Shown here: in pieces, positions 1 to 12,195 of the stretch
How the letters are laid out: each line of letters opens with the position of its first letter
Numbering within the stretch: position 1 is the stretch's first letter
Origin: Cryptomeria japonica
Taxonomy: Eukaryota > Streptophyta > Pinopsida > Cupressales > Cupressaceae
Direction: 5' to 3'
Assembly: GCF_030272615.1 (NCBI RefSeq)
Contig: NC_081406.1
Location: forward strand, 190,831,891 to 190,895,890
DNA length: 64,000 bases
Position numbers and translations under genes: made by a program
Notes under the pieces: model-generated
The model's database searches: none
What the model was told of the DNA's origin: nothing
Seen by the model: only the letters and a program-made list of their open reading frames with translations

Positions 1-2306
1 TATTCATTCTAGTATCCAATGGTTGCTTAGTTTCCTCTATTTTCTTTGTTTGGATTTCAACCTCAACAGTCTCTGTCGGTTGTTTAGCAATGTTTCCACT
101 GTCAACAATGTTATCCTTAACCTCTGTATTGTCCTTATCCACAACAATGTTCACTTCCTGAGTATCTACATTCATGGTGAACAAAATTTCAGAATCAGGA
201 TTGGTGTCATCATGTGTGATACCTTCACTTTCAATAACCGGTGGATCATCAGTATGTACTAGTGCAGTATCCAAGGGTGGTGGCAAATTGTCAGTTATTT
301 TGATGTTTGGTATTCCACCAATTTTACCTTTCCCTTTGTCCTTATCCTTCTAATAAAATTTGAATGTTTTCGTCGACATGTTCAATTCTTCTTGTTTTTC
401 TTTTTCCACAAAAAAGATATCCCATTTATCAGCAGTCTCCTTTGCAAACTCATTTATTCTACCTTCCATCAAACTCACTTGTCGGTGACCACTAGCAAAA
501 ACGGATCTGTTAGCTTCACAAATCAGGTCATCAATCTCTTCTTTTGAGTTAACCGGATGTATAGCTAGAAGTTTTTCAACTTTAAGTTTATTTTCCAATT
601 CCTTTATTGCAATCCTCTTTGCATCTAATCTCCTATATAGTTCATTAGGCAAGTCATCCACAACTTCAATTAAAACTTTCTTATATATATCCAGATGTAA
701 GATTATACTATTTTCAATGCATTCTTTTTCTGAATCCTTGAATGTGTTATACAATTTGCTCACATTAGCCAAATTACCATCATCAGTTATTTCATTTAGC
801 AAATTATCCAATAGTGGTATAAAAGGTTTCTGTTTCTTCTTGGGTGTTAGTTTCTTTAGCGGTTGACTTACTCCATATTGTTTTTTCCTTAAACTACTTG
901 TTCTTTTGGGTGGAGGAGAGGGTACCAGTGAAGGTTTTCTCTTCCTTTCAACTCTTTTGAAGTCAGCTAGTATCTCACTATCAAAGGATGTACCAACCGA
1001 TGAAATGTGTGCCTCTGGTTGCAGTCCTTCCAGCTCACTAGCTGATATACCAGTAATGTTCATAACATTTTCTTTGATTTCCTTCACCTTATTAGAAGCA
1101 TATCTTATGTATTTTTCTCTTTTCTTCCTTTGCTTCATTATTTTCACATTACTTTCAATTGTTTCAGCACTACCAAAAACTTCTTTTGTTGGTTCTCTAG
1201 GTGCATCTAACAAGGCTTTTGCATAAGTCTCAATTATGTTGAGATCTACCTCATAACCCATTTTTGTTACCCATACAGTCCTAGGTAATATAGCTTCCAT
1301 CCATGTTTCATCCTTCTTGATTACAAAACAAATTTCTTTATCATATTTATCCACTACACTCTACAGTAGTCTTTCTCTAGTTTTCATTTTGGTTTGAATG
1401 CTTTGAAATATTCAGTTATATTGTTGTCCTTAGCAGTACCCATGCCGGTGAAAGCTTCCTGTAATTGTTTTCCTACCGGCATGTCATATCCAAAGTCTTT
1501 ATGTCCTATATCGGGGATTTCCTTTGTGAAATACAACATTAAGCATACTAAGATATTACCAAAGTGAAATGTTCCTTTCTTATCACCTTTAGTCTTCTTC
1601 AAGTTATCTACGAGTTCATCCTTTAGCCATTCACACACATCTATTTTTGCATTGTTGTTCACCATTTCATAAGAACTATTAATGCAAAGACTAAAAACTG
1701 AATTAATTATGTTTGTATGTGTAGTCTTGTAACCTAAAATCATACTTATGAATCTCACATTGATGTCCTTGATGTCATTTACTCTTAGAGATCTACTATC
1801 AGATGTTGCTCCGGTTGGGGTCAGGACTTTGTTGTTAGGAACCTTCTTTGTTTTGTTTGGTTTGTTGTCAGTTGAGGGTAAACTTGTTACTGCCCTGATT
1901 GCTTGCCGGGTGAGTTTGCAGACATAGTTAACCAAATAAATTCTCCATGTGCCCTACTTAGAATAATTCTCACTACTTCTTCTAGAAATTCAGGGATGTT
2001 CAATATTTCAACAAAACCTAAAGTCTCCACAATCTTGTGCTCAAGTTTAACATAGCCATTTTCATCACAAATTATGGTTCTAAACATTTTTAACAACTCT
2101 TTAGAACCTAATTCCTCAATGTTGCAGTCAATATATATCCTAGGGCCTTCAACATAAGCTACACCTTTAGGAATCTTTGAAAATGCACCTATGGAATCAT
2201 CTTTCTTAGCTACTTTGGGAATATTTTTGAACACGGGCCTAGGACGTTTTACATTTTCCATGATAGTAGAGTTTGCAATAAATTTGGGAGCAGAAGAAGA
2301 AGCCAT
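1..2306 (-). pseudogene. Long unknown ORF of element A, broken and cut by the window edge
   Basis: Reading starts at ATG 2306 (MASSSAPKF) and runs in three overlapping pieces: 2306-1887, 1935-1384 and 1354-350. Frameshifts lie near 1910 and 1370 and a TAG at 350-352; the last frame stays open to base 1 with a Lys-rich then acidic stretch (KDKDKGKGKIGG). Total is over 750 codons. The middle part has a compact region around FHFGNILVCLMLYFTKEIP; the next has WMEAILPRTVWVTKMGYEVD followed by a Lys/Glu-rich, probably coiled-coil tail and a Pro/Lys basic patch. I recognise no polymerase, integrase or protease motif and do not know the family. It lies downstream of gag where pol would normally be. 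It could be an extra retrotransposon ORF or a captured host gene. Confidence 0.55.
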
Positions 2307-2609
2307 TTGAAAAATACCTTTAGCTGCCTGATAATGTCTGAATGCTTGAAAGAAATAGCTTCACACCTTTGCCTTGAATGTCTTCACTCAGATTTCACGC
2401 TCTCTGCTAATTTGAATACTTGGTGAATAAAAAATGAGGGAAAACTGATGATTTATAATGACTTTTCCTTCAACAACCACATTAAATGCTTGTCAGTTAT
2501 GTGAAAACTTAACACATTTACCGATAGAGAAGAAATATATCTCTTACCATCACCCGAGGGTAATCTGCATGATATTCAGCTTGCTACAATACCCCCAAAG
2601 GGTTACTTC
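2307..2609. other. Spacer between the two ORFs of element A
   Basis: About 300 bases between the end of the zinc-knuckle ORF and the next ATG on the minus strand. I see no conserved domain. A separate promoter or splice site for the downstream ORF could lie here but I cannot show one. Confidence 0.4.
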
Positions 2610-3722
2610 TCATTTGGATGAAGAATCTCCTGCCAGTGGAGTAATACTTTGTTCTACCAGTGAAGAAACAATCTCATCAACATTCTGATGTGTCTTCCTA
2701 ATCCATTGTTTTGAAAATTCTTGCTTTACCTCATCTACTTTTTCTTTGCCTTTCAAATTGGGTCCTTTATTATTTGCTAGTGAATTCTTGCTTCTACAAA
2801 AAAATTCAATATGCCCAATTTTGTTACAAGCATAACAAGTCACATTATTCTTCTGAATAGCCTTTCCATATCCTATGCCGGTTTGTGTTCTACATTGATT
2901 AGATAAGTTCCCAAATCTTCCACAAACATAACATTTCATATTCATTCTGCAGTTTTTTGAATTATGACCAACTTTGTTCCATTTGGAACATTGACCAATG
3001 GGTGCATTGATGTTCTGATTGTTTCTGAATCTACATTGATTTTCTCTATGACCATACTTGTTACAGTTAAAGGATTTCCCATTAAATTTATAAGCACTAG
3101 GTTGTCTTACTAGTTTACTATGATCATGATTGTTTGCAGTACCGAGACTTTCTCCAACTTCAAATCCAAGTCCATTTGTATCTCCATTAGGTTTCTGAAT
3201 TTTCAGCATGTTAACAAATTCCTCTAAACTTTTCTTGAATTTCTCTTTGTATTGATTTGCAGTAGCCAACTCATTTTCTAGAATTCCCTTTTGTCTCATA
3301 AGTTCAGTTTTATCATGTTGCATGTGAATCAGATCTGTCTTCAACATATCATTTTCATGACCGAGTCTTAGATTTTCATTTCTAGCATCATTGAGTCTCG
3401 TAGTCAAGTCATCTTCATTCTTCTTCCTATCTTCAATATCTTTACAAAACCTCATAGTCATATCTTGCATTTCATTCCTCATAGTACTATTTTCTTGTCT
3501 CAACTTGTTCACAAGTTCATTAAGAGTTTCCTTTTCATCATTGTCATTCTGCATCTTCTCATGAAATTCTTTTCTTTTATTTCTAGCTATAGTAAGATTC
3601 TCTTGAAGTCCTTGAATGAAATCCTATGTAGTCCTTAGATCATCTTCAAGTTTGATATTCTTCAACTTTTCTGCATCATAGTCTACAAGAGCTCCTTCCA
3701 ATTATTTTCTTAAGTTCTCCAT
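2610..3722 (-). pseudogene. Gag-like protein of element A: coiled coil plus four zinc knuckles, broken
   Basis: The frame can be followed from ATG at 3722 with two early in-frame stops (TAA then TAG, before 3554) and is then open for 314 residues. The first half is a long charged heptad-rich stretch (ELVNKLRQENSTMRNEM, then DARNENLRLGHENDML), likely a coiled coil. Four CX2CX4HX4C knuckles follow. Only the last (CYACNKIGHIEFFC) is complete; the first lacks its first Cys, the second has Trp for Cys, the third has Asn for His. Knuckles point to nucleic-acid binding in a Gag-type particle protein. The UBN2/DUF4219-type gag of copia B to F is absent, so this is a different gag or a replacement. 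Function beyond RNA binding is inference. Confidence 0.65.
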
Positions 3723-3780
3723 CTGTATTGGTGTCAGAATCTTCTTCAAGCTATTAGGCTTTTGAAAATAGAGGACCATT

Positions 3781-3793
3781 CTCTGATACCAAT
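3781..3793 (-). promoter_or_regulatory. Primer binding site of element A
   Basis: Minus strand reads ATTGGTATCAGAG, complementary to the 3' end of plant initiator tRNA-Met, the usual primer for Ty1/copia reverse transcription. It abuts the LTR end and sets element orientation. Confidence 0.85.
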
Positions 3794-5304
3794 TGTTAGG
3801 ATTAATGATAGTCCAAAAGATACTGAGAGGGGGGGTGAATCGGTATCTAACCGGTTTACAGAATATTTAACCTTATTAATAACTTTGCATTCCAAAATAG
3901 TGTACCGGTAAATAAGAATTAATGTCGTAAACAGGAACAATAAAGATAGCATAAAATACACACCATAACACAAGATGTTTAACGAGGAAACTCAGTGTGG
4001 GAAAAACCTCGATGGGATTTGTGACCCACAATATTCATTCACTGGCCAATGAATAAATATTACTTACATTGAGGGGCCTGCACATGCAGGAAGGCCAACT
4101 ACCTAGATCTCATTGCTCAATAAGAGTCACATTGACTACAAAAGAGGATTATGAAATCCAATACAATGTACTGCTTCAAAGTAGCATCAACTATGCCAAG
4201 TTCAATACCGGTTTAAGCTCATTCTATAACCAAAACCTTTGTTGTCACTTATATCACCTTATACATAACTCACAACTCTCTAAATGACCTATAAGATCTC
4301 ATACATATATATGAGTCTTTTACAATATGCCTTGTCGGCTTTACAAAAGATAATTACAATTAAATACAATAAACAAAAGTTTATTCCCTATCGGCTGGGG
4401 TATCGGTATGCATTGTTGCCACTGCTGGTGAATGTAGATGTCTATGCTGGTGTCGGTGCCTGCCGGTGGCTTTACCAGATGAGTGCCAAAAGGTTGCCAG
4501 ATGGTTACCATCAATGACAACACCATTATTCTCATAAGAGTGTAGAATGCCAACACGTGGGTCATACCAAAACCTTAAGTCGTGTCGAAAAAGACCTTTG
4601 TTGCCACATTACCTTAGGCCTCACGTGAACTCAAAGATCCAATCTACCGATGCCACATAGACACTATTGAGCCAATAATAAAGTGGCCCACACAACTACA
4701 ACGCAACATGTAAGGACCAATGAGAAACGCTCACATGTAAACCCACATTCACTTAAACGAAGTGGGCTTGGCCAAGGCCCCACCAAGGGAAGAACATGTC
4801 CCTAAGACTCCAAGGGATGCCAAAATAATAAGAGGGTCTGGCCAAAGAGGCAAGTCACACCAAAAAGCTTCTCATGTCACCAAGAAAACTTACCCCATCT
4901 CACCAAAAACCACATTGTCATCGAGACCATACAACCGTCATGCCGAAAATAAACTCTGTTAGTATAACATATGAATGTTGATAGGAGATAAAAGAGGTTG
5001 TGGCAAAAGAGCATGTCTCATCGAAAAGGAACATGTTAATGAGGCAGAAATGGGGTCTCACTAAAATGTAGGCAATATCAGCCAAACAGAAAGAAAGTCT
5101 TGCCAAAAACTGTCAAACAAAGGATTTTCAATATTTTCAAACTACAACTTGTATAGATGAAATCCGATGGATCAACCACATAGTGGGGCATATTGGGAGC
5201 ATTACGCCAAGCCTTATTCACTTGAGTTCAACCCTTTACCACATCTACAATCTCACCTCAACTACAACTAACCCTAGTTGACATCAATGACAACAATGCC
5301 AATA
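3794..5304 (-). repeat. 5' LTR of element A
   Basis: On the plus strand it starts TGTTAGGATT directly after the primer site and ends GCCAATA, the same reversed end as copia E (TATTGGC, where TG has probably decayed to TA). It contains the G-tract of this LTR group near 3829-3835 (GAGAGGGGGGGTGAATC), the GGGAAAAACC motif near 4000, and the start-proximal GACATCAATGACAACA near 5280-5296 that all copia LTRs here share. Length is about 1.51 kb. The right edge is inferred by comparison with E, not from a second LTR copy. Confidence 0.7.
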
Positions 5305-5539
5305 GGATACTCACTAAAGATAAAAATTCTCTAGAAACCAAGATGATATCATGCTCCACAATATACCAATATTCTTGAAAGGAGGGAAATTTGTAAGGCC
5401 CTGGAGTTTTGAAGGGACCCAGAGAGAAAATTCCCTCTTTGACTTCCTCATCCAAGAATCTGCGTTTGAAATATTCCAGGTTAGCTGGGCTAATAGTGTT
5501 TGGGATAACACAAGGAAGCTTCTTCAAGATATCTATCAT
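5305..5539 (-). pseudogene. LINE reverse transcriptase, N-terminal fragment
   Basis: The translated stretch EEVKEGIFSLGPFKTPGPYK matches the conserved start of plant LINE reverse transcriptases (EVKxAIFxMxPxKAPGPDGF), followed by FQEYWYIVEHDII. The Asp of APGPDGF is Tyr here. The fingers and palm with the FADD catalytic box are missing because LTR A starts at 5304. Further upstream on the same strand (about 5540-6090) lies the endonuclease-to-RT linker, for example MWTQHTKFKDLVAPW-like residues, with stops. Inactive. Confidence 0.75.
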
Positions 5540-6091
5540 AGAGGGGTCTGAGATAGGAGCAGGGTTAAGAAAATATCATAATTAATTAACAGCCTCTTGA
5601 TGAATGTCTTCAGTTTGAGAGAGGGAAGCTCCATCTGAACCAATTAATTTCTATATTTTTTTCCTTTTATTGAATCTAAGTGTAGATTGGCGGAAAATTT
5701 GTGTATTCTTATCGCCTTCTCTCACCCACTAGATTCTAGATCTTTGTTTGCATGAAAGTTCCTCCTTTAGCACAAAATTATGAAGATTAGCCAGTAGATT
5801 CTTCTCAAGATTGACTTTATTAGGCATAGCACCAAAAATCTCTATTTCTCTTTCCAATTCCCAAATCTAGTTTATCAAGGCCTTCTTCTGAGTGACAATA
5901 TTGCCAAAAGAAGATTTTCTCTAGAAATGAAGATTATTTTTCAACAGTTTCAATTTGCGGGTGACTTTGAACATAGTCGTGCCTTAAATATTGGAGCTCC
6001 ACCACGGGGCCACCAAGTCTTTGAATTTGGTGTGTTGAGTCCACATGAGTTGAAATCTAAATGGGAAACATATTTTAGGTCTATCCAAGAG

Positions 6092-6796
6092 CTAGTTAAA
6101 TAAGATAGGGCAATGATCCAAGCTGAAGCACATACGAGAGGAAAAATGACAATGATCAAAACTATAATAGGAGGAAGAAATAACACACTGATCAAGGAAA
6201 AATTGAATGAGTCCATAACCAATTCTTTGATTAGACCAAGTAAAGTTCCTGCCCTCTAGATCTAGGTCAACCAATTACCTTTAGCCAAAAACTCATGAAG
6301 GTCCTGCATACTATTAAAGAACTCAAGTACTCCTCCCATATTTTTAGAGAGATAAATGGGGTTGTCAAAGTTCCCCATTAACATCTAATTTGAATATTTA
6401 AAATGAGACCTTGAAGTAAGAAGTGAAGCCCATAGGCCCCTTCTTAAAACCAAGTTATTTGGAGCATAGATATTAGAGAGGACCCACTCCACTTTAGAGA
6501 TTTCATCCATAAAGAAAATTATTTGAGAGTTCTTATCCCAACATAACATCTTAGAGTCCCTTTAAGATTATGAGGTTTCCACATGGTGGCTAACCCCCCT
6601 AAAGCTCCATCAGCATTAATAGTTGTACAATTAGAAAAAGGCCAAATGAATTTACTAACCTTTTGGAAGGCTTCAAAACTAATCTTTATTTATTGTAGAA
6701 GCAGAATGTTTGGCTTCAACTCTTTCACATTTTTTTTACCAAAATCTTATTGCGGGAACCATTCAGTCCCCTCATATTGCAAGAAAGAATGATCAT
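6092..6796 (-). pseudogene. LINE apurinic/apyrimidinic endonuclease domain, frameshifted
   Basis: Starts with SCNMRGLNGSRNK near 6790, the classic opening of plant L1 endonucleases (WNxRGL), continues with KELKPNILLLQ (catalytic Glu of LQET region partly lost), GALGGLATMW, and near 6270 VDLDLEGRNFTWSNQR, ending in DHCPI, matching the SDHxPI catalytic His motif. At least one frameshift separates the first 25 residues from the rest, and several stops follow. The domain nicks target DNA for target-primed reverse transcription in intact elements; this copy cannot work. Confidence 0.75.
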
Positions 6797-7115
6797 TTGT
6801 TATGTTTTCAAAAGAACAGTTTCTCTAGAGTAATTAGGCTACCATTAGCTACATTTGATTGTCACAATTCCTTTGCAAATTTCCTTCCAATATTAGAATC
6901 CTTCTCCAAATCCACCATTTTTCAAGCACTCTTGAGAGATGGTCTCATATGAGGGGAGGGGAAGGGATCTTCAAATGAGTGCTTCCTTCCACCTTTTTGT
7001 CAGGATGAACATCATTGTTTATAGGTGTTTGAGGAAAGACAGTCATTGAGCTATCTTCCACTTTGATACCATAGTCCAAAATAGGAGGAGCCCATCCTTG
7101 TAGAGGAGTTATGAG

Positions 7116-8060
7116 TCAAAGGGATTCATCTATAGAGACACCTAGAGAGGGAGAAATCTCCTTCAAAAAAATTAGTTCCATAAAGGGAACAATATTGATA
7201 ATATGGTGAGAGATAAGATCCTTCACCAAGGTCAAGCCAGAACTAGGAGAATGGGTAGACTCCTTTGAAGCTCTCTGCATAGAAAAAGGGAGAGGTAGAA
7301 AAACCTCCAAGAAAACCTCAAGAGGGGACTCTATAACCCCATGTAGGGGAGAATCCTCTTTGTGATTTAGAGCTAGAGGGAGTGACTTCTCACTCACCAA
7401 AGCCTGTGGGGAAACCACAACATTAGTCCCAACACACTCAATCTTAGAAGGCGAGTTCAAACACCAAGAACCAGGGCCAAACACCATGTTAGCCAAGGAA
7501 GAAACCACAAGACCGTTACCCTTTTCCCTCTGGGATAGTACAAACTTATGACCAACTTTAGGAAAGGCATTGCTAAAACAATCTACAGAGGAACAAAGTT
7601 GGTAATAGGGAGTCAAGTTTTCAAATTCAAAAGGTTGAGTCCATGAACCTAGATGAGATTTTAGTTCAATCGACAAAGGTAAGGACAAACCAGGCACAAT
7701 TCTCACATAGAACTACACAAATATTAGATGAGTGCTTTTTTTAGTAACTGAGCCCAGAGAAATGAACTAACCAATAGAGTTGGCTATGTCTACAATGATC
7801 TCTTCACCCCAAAATTCTAAAGGGAGTCCTAGGAGCTAGACCTAAGTCGAGATAACACCCACTAGATGAATTTCAGGATCATATCCTAGGTGCCATTTGT
7901 AGAGGAGAAGATGGTGTTTCCAAAAAAAATAGGGCCCCAAAGAAAGAACATGAATATAGTCCTCCTAGAGAGAAAAGAAAAAGAAAAACATACCTTTGGG
8001 GAGTGTAGAGATGGTCATACTGCCTTTCATTGATCATTTAGACGTAGCCTACTTACAAAC
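7116..8060 (-). pseudogene. LINE ORF1: DUF4283-type domain and downstream linker
   Basis: Between about 8060 and 7700 the minus strand gives a frame-broken DUF4283 signature: EDYIHVLSLGPYFF, then LLYKWHLGYDPEIH, then GLPLEFWGEEIIVDIANSIG. A 196-residue open stretch (7706-7116) follows, rich in Ser, Pro and Leu, starting RIVPGLSLPLSIELKS, which fits the end of DUF4283 and the variable tail of ORF1. In plant L1 elements ORF1 is an RNA-binding protein. No zinc knuckle is clear in this copy. Stops lie between 7707 and 8000. Confidence 0.65.
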
Positions 8061-8514
8061 CATAACAATCTAAGGACATATGCCTAGAAATTTGCTAACT
8101 AGAGAGTTCTACATTTTAGCAAGAGAATGGTTTAGGGAAGGATTTTTAATATTTTAGCATGTTCTCTTGTCGGAATGCTCAACATAAACCCCATGCATGG
8201 GAATGAACTGACCACTATTGAAGAGGTCTTTCCAAAGCCCCTGCGGATTGTTGATAGATGACACTATCAAGGAAGAAGAGGACCCACTAACCTTGTTACC
8301 AACATTGACATCCTTCTTAATAGACATAGAATGAGTTCCAAAAAAGGACCCACCTGCACTTTAGAGGCCTCCTTCCTCTTGATTTCTAGGAACAATAGAT
8401 GAGAGTTTGCATGCCAATCCTCATTGCGAGTTGACACCAAAAAGGTTCCATCTACAATAATCGTGACCACTTCCTTAGCACACCGATCTCTCCTCGTGCC
8501 TTTGCCTTTGCATC
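8061..8514 (-). other. Degenerate 5' region of the LINE
   Basis: A 67-codon open stretch (8470-8267, minus) and a shifted frame with a Ser-rich run near 8270 probably belong to the N-terminus of ORF1, as they precede the DUF4283 region directly. No motif is strong enough for a firm call. Confidence 0.35.
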
Positions 8515-8755
8515 GGGAGACTCTCGCTCACCGCTTGCAAAGCACATTTCAAATTCTCCAATAATGGTAGAATATTACTAATAATTAAAAGTTTCATATA
8601 TATATACAATGATCCATAAACCATGGAATTCGAAACCAACTTACATACTCAATGTAATGATGCTGAAGTTAGGGAGACTCTCGCTCGCCGCTTTTAATTA
8701 ATTAAAACAATCAAATTTCAAGCCAACTTACATACTAAATGTAATGATCCTTAGA
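8515..8755. repeat. Degenerate direct duplication, unit about 155 bp
   Basis: GGGAGACTCTCGCTC(A/G)CCGCTT occurs at about 8515 and 8671, and CCAACTTACATACT(C/A)AATGTAATGAT at about 8635 and 8723. The spacing is about 156 bp for the first motif but only about 88 bp for the second, so one copy has an internal deletion. No coding content seen. Confidence 0.5.
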
Positions 8756-9741
8756 CTTGAAAACAAAAATGGCTATCCAGTTCTTAGAATTCTCCAATGC
8801 ATAAATTATCGTTATGCATTAATACATCCTAAAAACTAGATAACCGTTTTCCATAAAGACTACTTCTATCTAACTTTTTGTAACCATTCAAAAAAAATAT
8901 CTCTTGTTCAATATGAGCTTGCCAATCATATCCATGGCTTTTGTGAAAAGAAAATCCAATAAGATAAAACAGATATAGAGCCAATATACTTACAATATTT
9001 CATCTACTCCCAAAGATACATTGTGGTCCGCTCATATCCATTGGAAGTCACTGTTTCCCTGTTTTAATGATACCGATTGTATAAGACAATGCTATCCACA
9101 TAGTTTATGCCTGTATCTACGCCATATATGTTTTGCTTTTCACATTATTTCACTACCAGAATTGTTACGTCCATATTACTTCAGCCAGTGGTTACATGCT
9201 TACAAGCAGTACTTCAGGTAGTGGTTACATGCTTACAAGCCACTTTTTGTACGTACATTATACATATTCTTTTTTCTTAAAAATTGCCTTGCTTTATGCA
9301 GACATGCAAGTTATCCCACGAATGATGACTATTTATCACCAACTTATAACTTCTTCATTAAACTAAGAGAATGAAATGCAGTGTGAAAGGAAAGAATGTA
9401 AACGCCGCATTTTTGTGCATATGCAATTTGTTGTCAGCGAAAGACATGGACTGTTTTTTCATGAAAATCTCTAGTTGAGGGAAACACATATACAGTGTTT
9501 GGAGAGAAGATTTGGTAGCCATGAATCCACGTTTCAAACTGTACCTTATTTGTCACAAGGGACCCGGACAATATTTTATTATTTTATTGTGCGTCATCTC
9601 AACTGATTTTAAGGCTGGGGTCGCATAAAATTCAGTGTGCGTTGCTGAAATTTTTTAGGATTATTTTAAAGCTAGTGGTCCCATCAATTTTGTAGTGCAC
9701 ATCACATTTAAAAGTTTAAGCTCCGTGATTTATGCTAGCTG
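8756..9741. other. AT-rich intergenic stretch, no gene recognised
   Basis: Short open stretches only (66 and 77 codons near 9021-9366), without recognisable motifs. Contains the 33-bp tandem listed separately. Confidence 0.5.
9187..9240. repeat. Two-copy tandem repeat, period 33
   Basis: AGTGGTTACATGCTTACAAGC occurs at 9187-9207 and again at 9220-9240, separated by a short spacer. Looks like a local replication-slippage duplication. Confidence 0.8.
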
Positions 9742-10053
9742 GTGGACTCATGAATTTTGTTATTTAGCATATTCAATTCACATGTCAATTTCTAACCTCT
9801 CTTGTCTCCGCACCTCACTTTTTCCACCCATTCAAATCTACAACCCTAAAATGTAGGGTCTGCTATTTTTCAACAAAAAGACTCCAATAGCAAGTGGACT
9901 CATGAATTTTGTTATTTAGCATATTCAATTCACGTGACAATTTCTAACCCCTCGGGCCCTCTTGTCCCTTCCCCCGACTTTTTCCACCCATTCAAATGTA
10001 CAACCCTAAAAAGTAGGGGCTGCTATTTTTCAACAAAAAGACTCCAATAGCAA
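9742..10053. repeat. Tandem duplication of a 152-160 bp unit
   Basis: Unit 1 is 9742-9893 and unit 2 is 9894-10053. Both begin GTGGACTCATGAATTTTG and end CAACAAAAAGACTCCAATAG plus CAA. They differ by several substitutions and a short insertion containing CGGGCC in unit 2. No ORF and no similarity to nearby elements noticed. Confidence 0.85.
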
Positions 10054-12195
10054 ATTTATTTTGACTTCATGGGACTTCCCACTCCTTAAAAATAGATCCT
10101 TAAGCCCTCCTCATGAGACATGGCCTAAGGCTTTCACTAAAATTCTAGCGAAAAATTTGATAGTTTACCTTCTAACGTATAAAATTTTTATGACACTTTG
10201 GTCTTTTAACTTCTTTTAATTGACATTTTAAGAAAAATATAAGTTGAATATGTATAGTTATATTAAAATTGAATAGATAAATGGTATAAATTTGCAAAAA
10301 AATGATATAGTAATAAATTGTTTATTAGAAATTATATATCATCATGATGTATTATAATTATCTAAGGAAAATTACAGAGAGCAATTTTTCTGGTTATATG
10401 AATTACTTTGGTACAGTCAGATTATTCTAATAAATACAATGAACAAATTAAACAACTCTGTATATTTGGAAGTAAATTTATAAATATTAGTAGGTTGAAA
10501 TAAATACAATTATGGATTCAGATGTAGAAATCTTATGTTGTTGATGGTTACAAAGCATAAGAAAAAATCAGATGGTGTAAGAGTCTTGCGGTGACATAGT
10601 GAAGGTAGAATAAGAATAATTTATGCCTACATTTAGTATGAAACATGTAATAGAGGAGTCCAGATCAAAGGACCACTAAGGTATTTCTCATGGTGATGGT
10701 TGCATAATAAGCTATTCATTTAAAGAAAAATCAAAACTAGCATCTAATAATCAATGTCATAATGATAATAGATTTTAGAAATCAAACTTAGATACCAGCT
10801 GATCCAATATGTATTGTAAAATTTTCTACATAGTTATTTTTCGATTATCAAATCGGTTTGCTTCAATTATGCTAGCTTTGTGTAAAGGAACAATTAAGGA
10901 TAAATATAAATATTTATTATCTTTATTATTTGCACAAGGGCCAAGTTCAAGTGCAATATAAAGGTACAACAGAATCTAGTGTAAGTGTAATTAATTTTCA
11001 ATTAACTTAGAGTCAATACAATTTTAAGGAATCCTCTGTGAAAAAAGATATAAAATTTTAGCAAATCTTTCATTTTTCTAAACAAAATATTATTTTTTAT
11101 TGGCAAATCTTTCCTTTTATTTAAATTTTTTTTTATTTAGTTATTGGTAAACCTTTTAAAATCATTAAAAATTTGTGGAAAATATAGGTGAATCATGATA
11201 AAAAAATAGGCAAATGTCAACACTTTGATGATTTTAGTTGATGAATTATATATAGATTTGAAAAAAAATAAAAATTGGCTAACAATTTATACTTGCATTA
11301 AAAAAAATGTTTGATGAAAAACTATATAAATATCAAATATAAATAATTAATTAATTGGTAAATGTGCAAGCAATTTTTTGAAAAAGCTCATAATGTGGTT
11401 GATGAAAATATCAAATTCTAAATAATAATGATTTACTTACTTGGTGGATTTATAAATTTAAAACGATTTACATTTACATCATTGGATGATCCTAAATCAA
11501 TGGCATAAGTAGTATTATAGGCCAACATTTTGACACACCTAAATTTCAACATAAAGTCTCTGAAACAAAGTCATTTGCCAACAAGTCTTTAGGAAGTGCT
11601 CAATGTATTTTTAGTTAAACAAATTTATTGGCCTTTGGTTGCTTATTCTCTTAGGTTGCTTTGCCAACACTTGGTAGACTATATATGTCAAATCTCATGC
11701 AACATATTGTTGGCACTTGTCTATTACAATATTTTTTGGTACTAATATTATGTGTGTCTTTTGATGAATTGGGTGCTTGAAGGATTGAGCATTGATGTCA
11801 CTAATGGTTATATACTTCTTCTATGGTGAATTAAAATCTAAAGAGCTATATATTGATGTCTCGAATGCATATATATTGCAAACTTGATATTCATCATTTA
11901 TAACATCTTTTCTTTCTCTCTTCTTTGTTCATTAAGATATGATGGAGTCTTCTTAGCAAGTCATGCTACTCAAATGTTTAAGGTAGAAAAACTAAAATCA
12001 TGCATCTAGTAAAGAAAAGTTGGGCAGGGTCTTCACTATTACATGTGTGTTGGTTAAGGAGGATATCGAAACAATTCTAGGTAGCGAATGACTATAAAAT
12101 AATCCTCGGCCTCTATTTTTTTAGGTAGCTTTTATTTTTCCATCTAATTGTATAAGCATCTTGATGGATAAATATGTAGTGAAATTACTAACAAT
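10054..12195. other. AT-rich gene-free stretch
   Basis: About 2.1 kb dominated by A and T with no open frame above 60 codons and no LTR, TIR or coding similarity that I can recognise. Probably very old decayed repeat DNA. Confidence 0.5.

Larger units (their letters stand above)
1..5304 (-). mobile_element. Element A: LTR retrotransposon with copia-type LTR and primer site, 5' part only
   Basis: Read on the minus strand this is a 5' LTR, a tRNA-Met primer site, a leader, a coiled-coil/zinc-knuckle ORF and a long unknown ORF that runs off the left edge. LTR layout and leader resemble copia element E: both share AAGCTATTAGGCTT on the plus strand (3749-3762 and 52930-52943). No integrase, reverse transcriptase or RNase H is visible in the 3.8 kb of interior present, so it may be non-autonomous or may carry pol beyond the edge. 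It interrupts the LINE whose reverse-transcriptase fragment starts at 5305. The 3' LTR and second TSD copy are outside the window. Confidence 0.75.
5305..8470 (-). mobile_element. L1-type LINE retrotransposon remnant, 3' part displaced by element A
   Basis: On the minus strand from high to low coordinates come a DUF4283-type ORF1 region, a low-complexity linker, an AP endonuclease and the start of a LINE reverse transcriptase, the standard order for plant L1 elements. The reading frame shifts and stops many times. Coding similarity ends abruptly at 5305, where the LTR of element A begins, so the rest of the reverse transcriptase and the poly-A end were displaced beyond the window or lost. The 5' edge near 8470 is soft. 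Confidence 0.75.

Noticed and set aside
906-1226. 106-codon plus-strand frame opposite the long ORF of element A
   Set aside because: Antisense shadow of a longer, compositionally protein-like minus frame; no motif.
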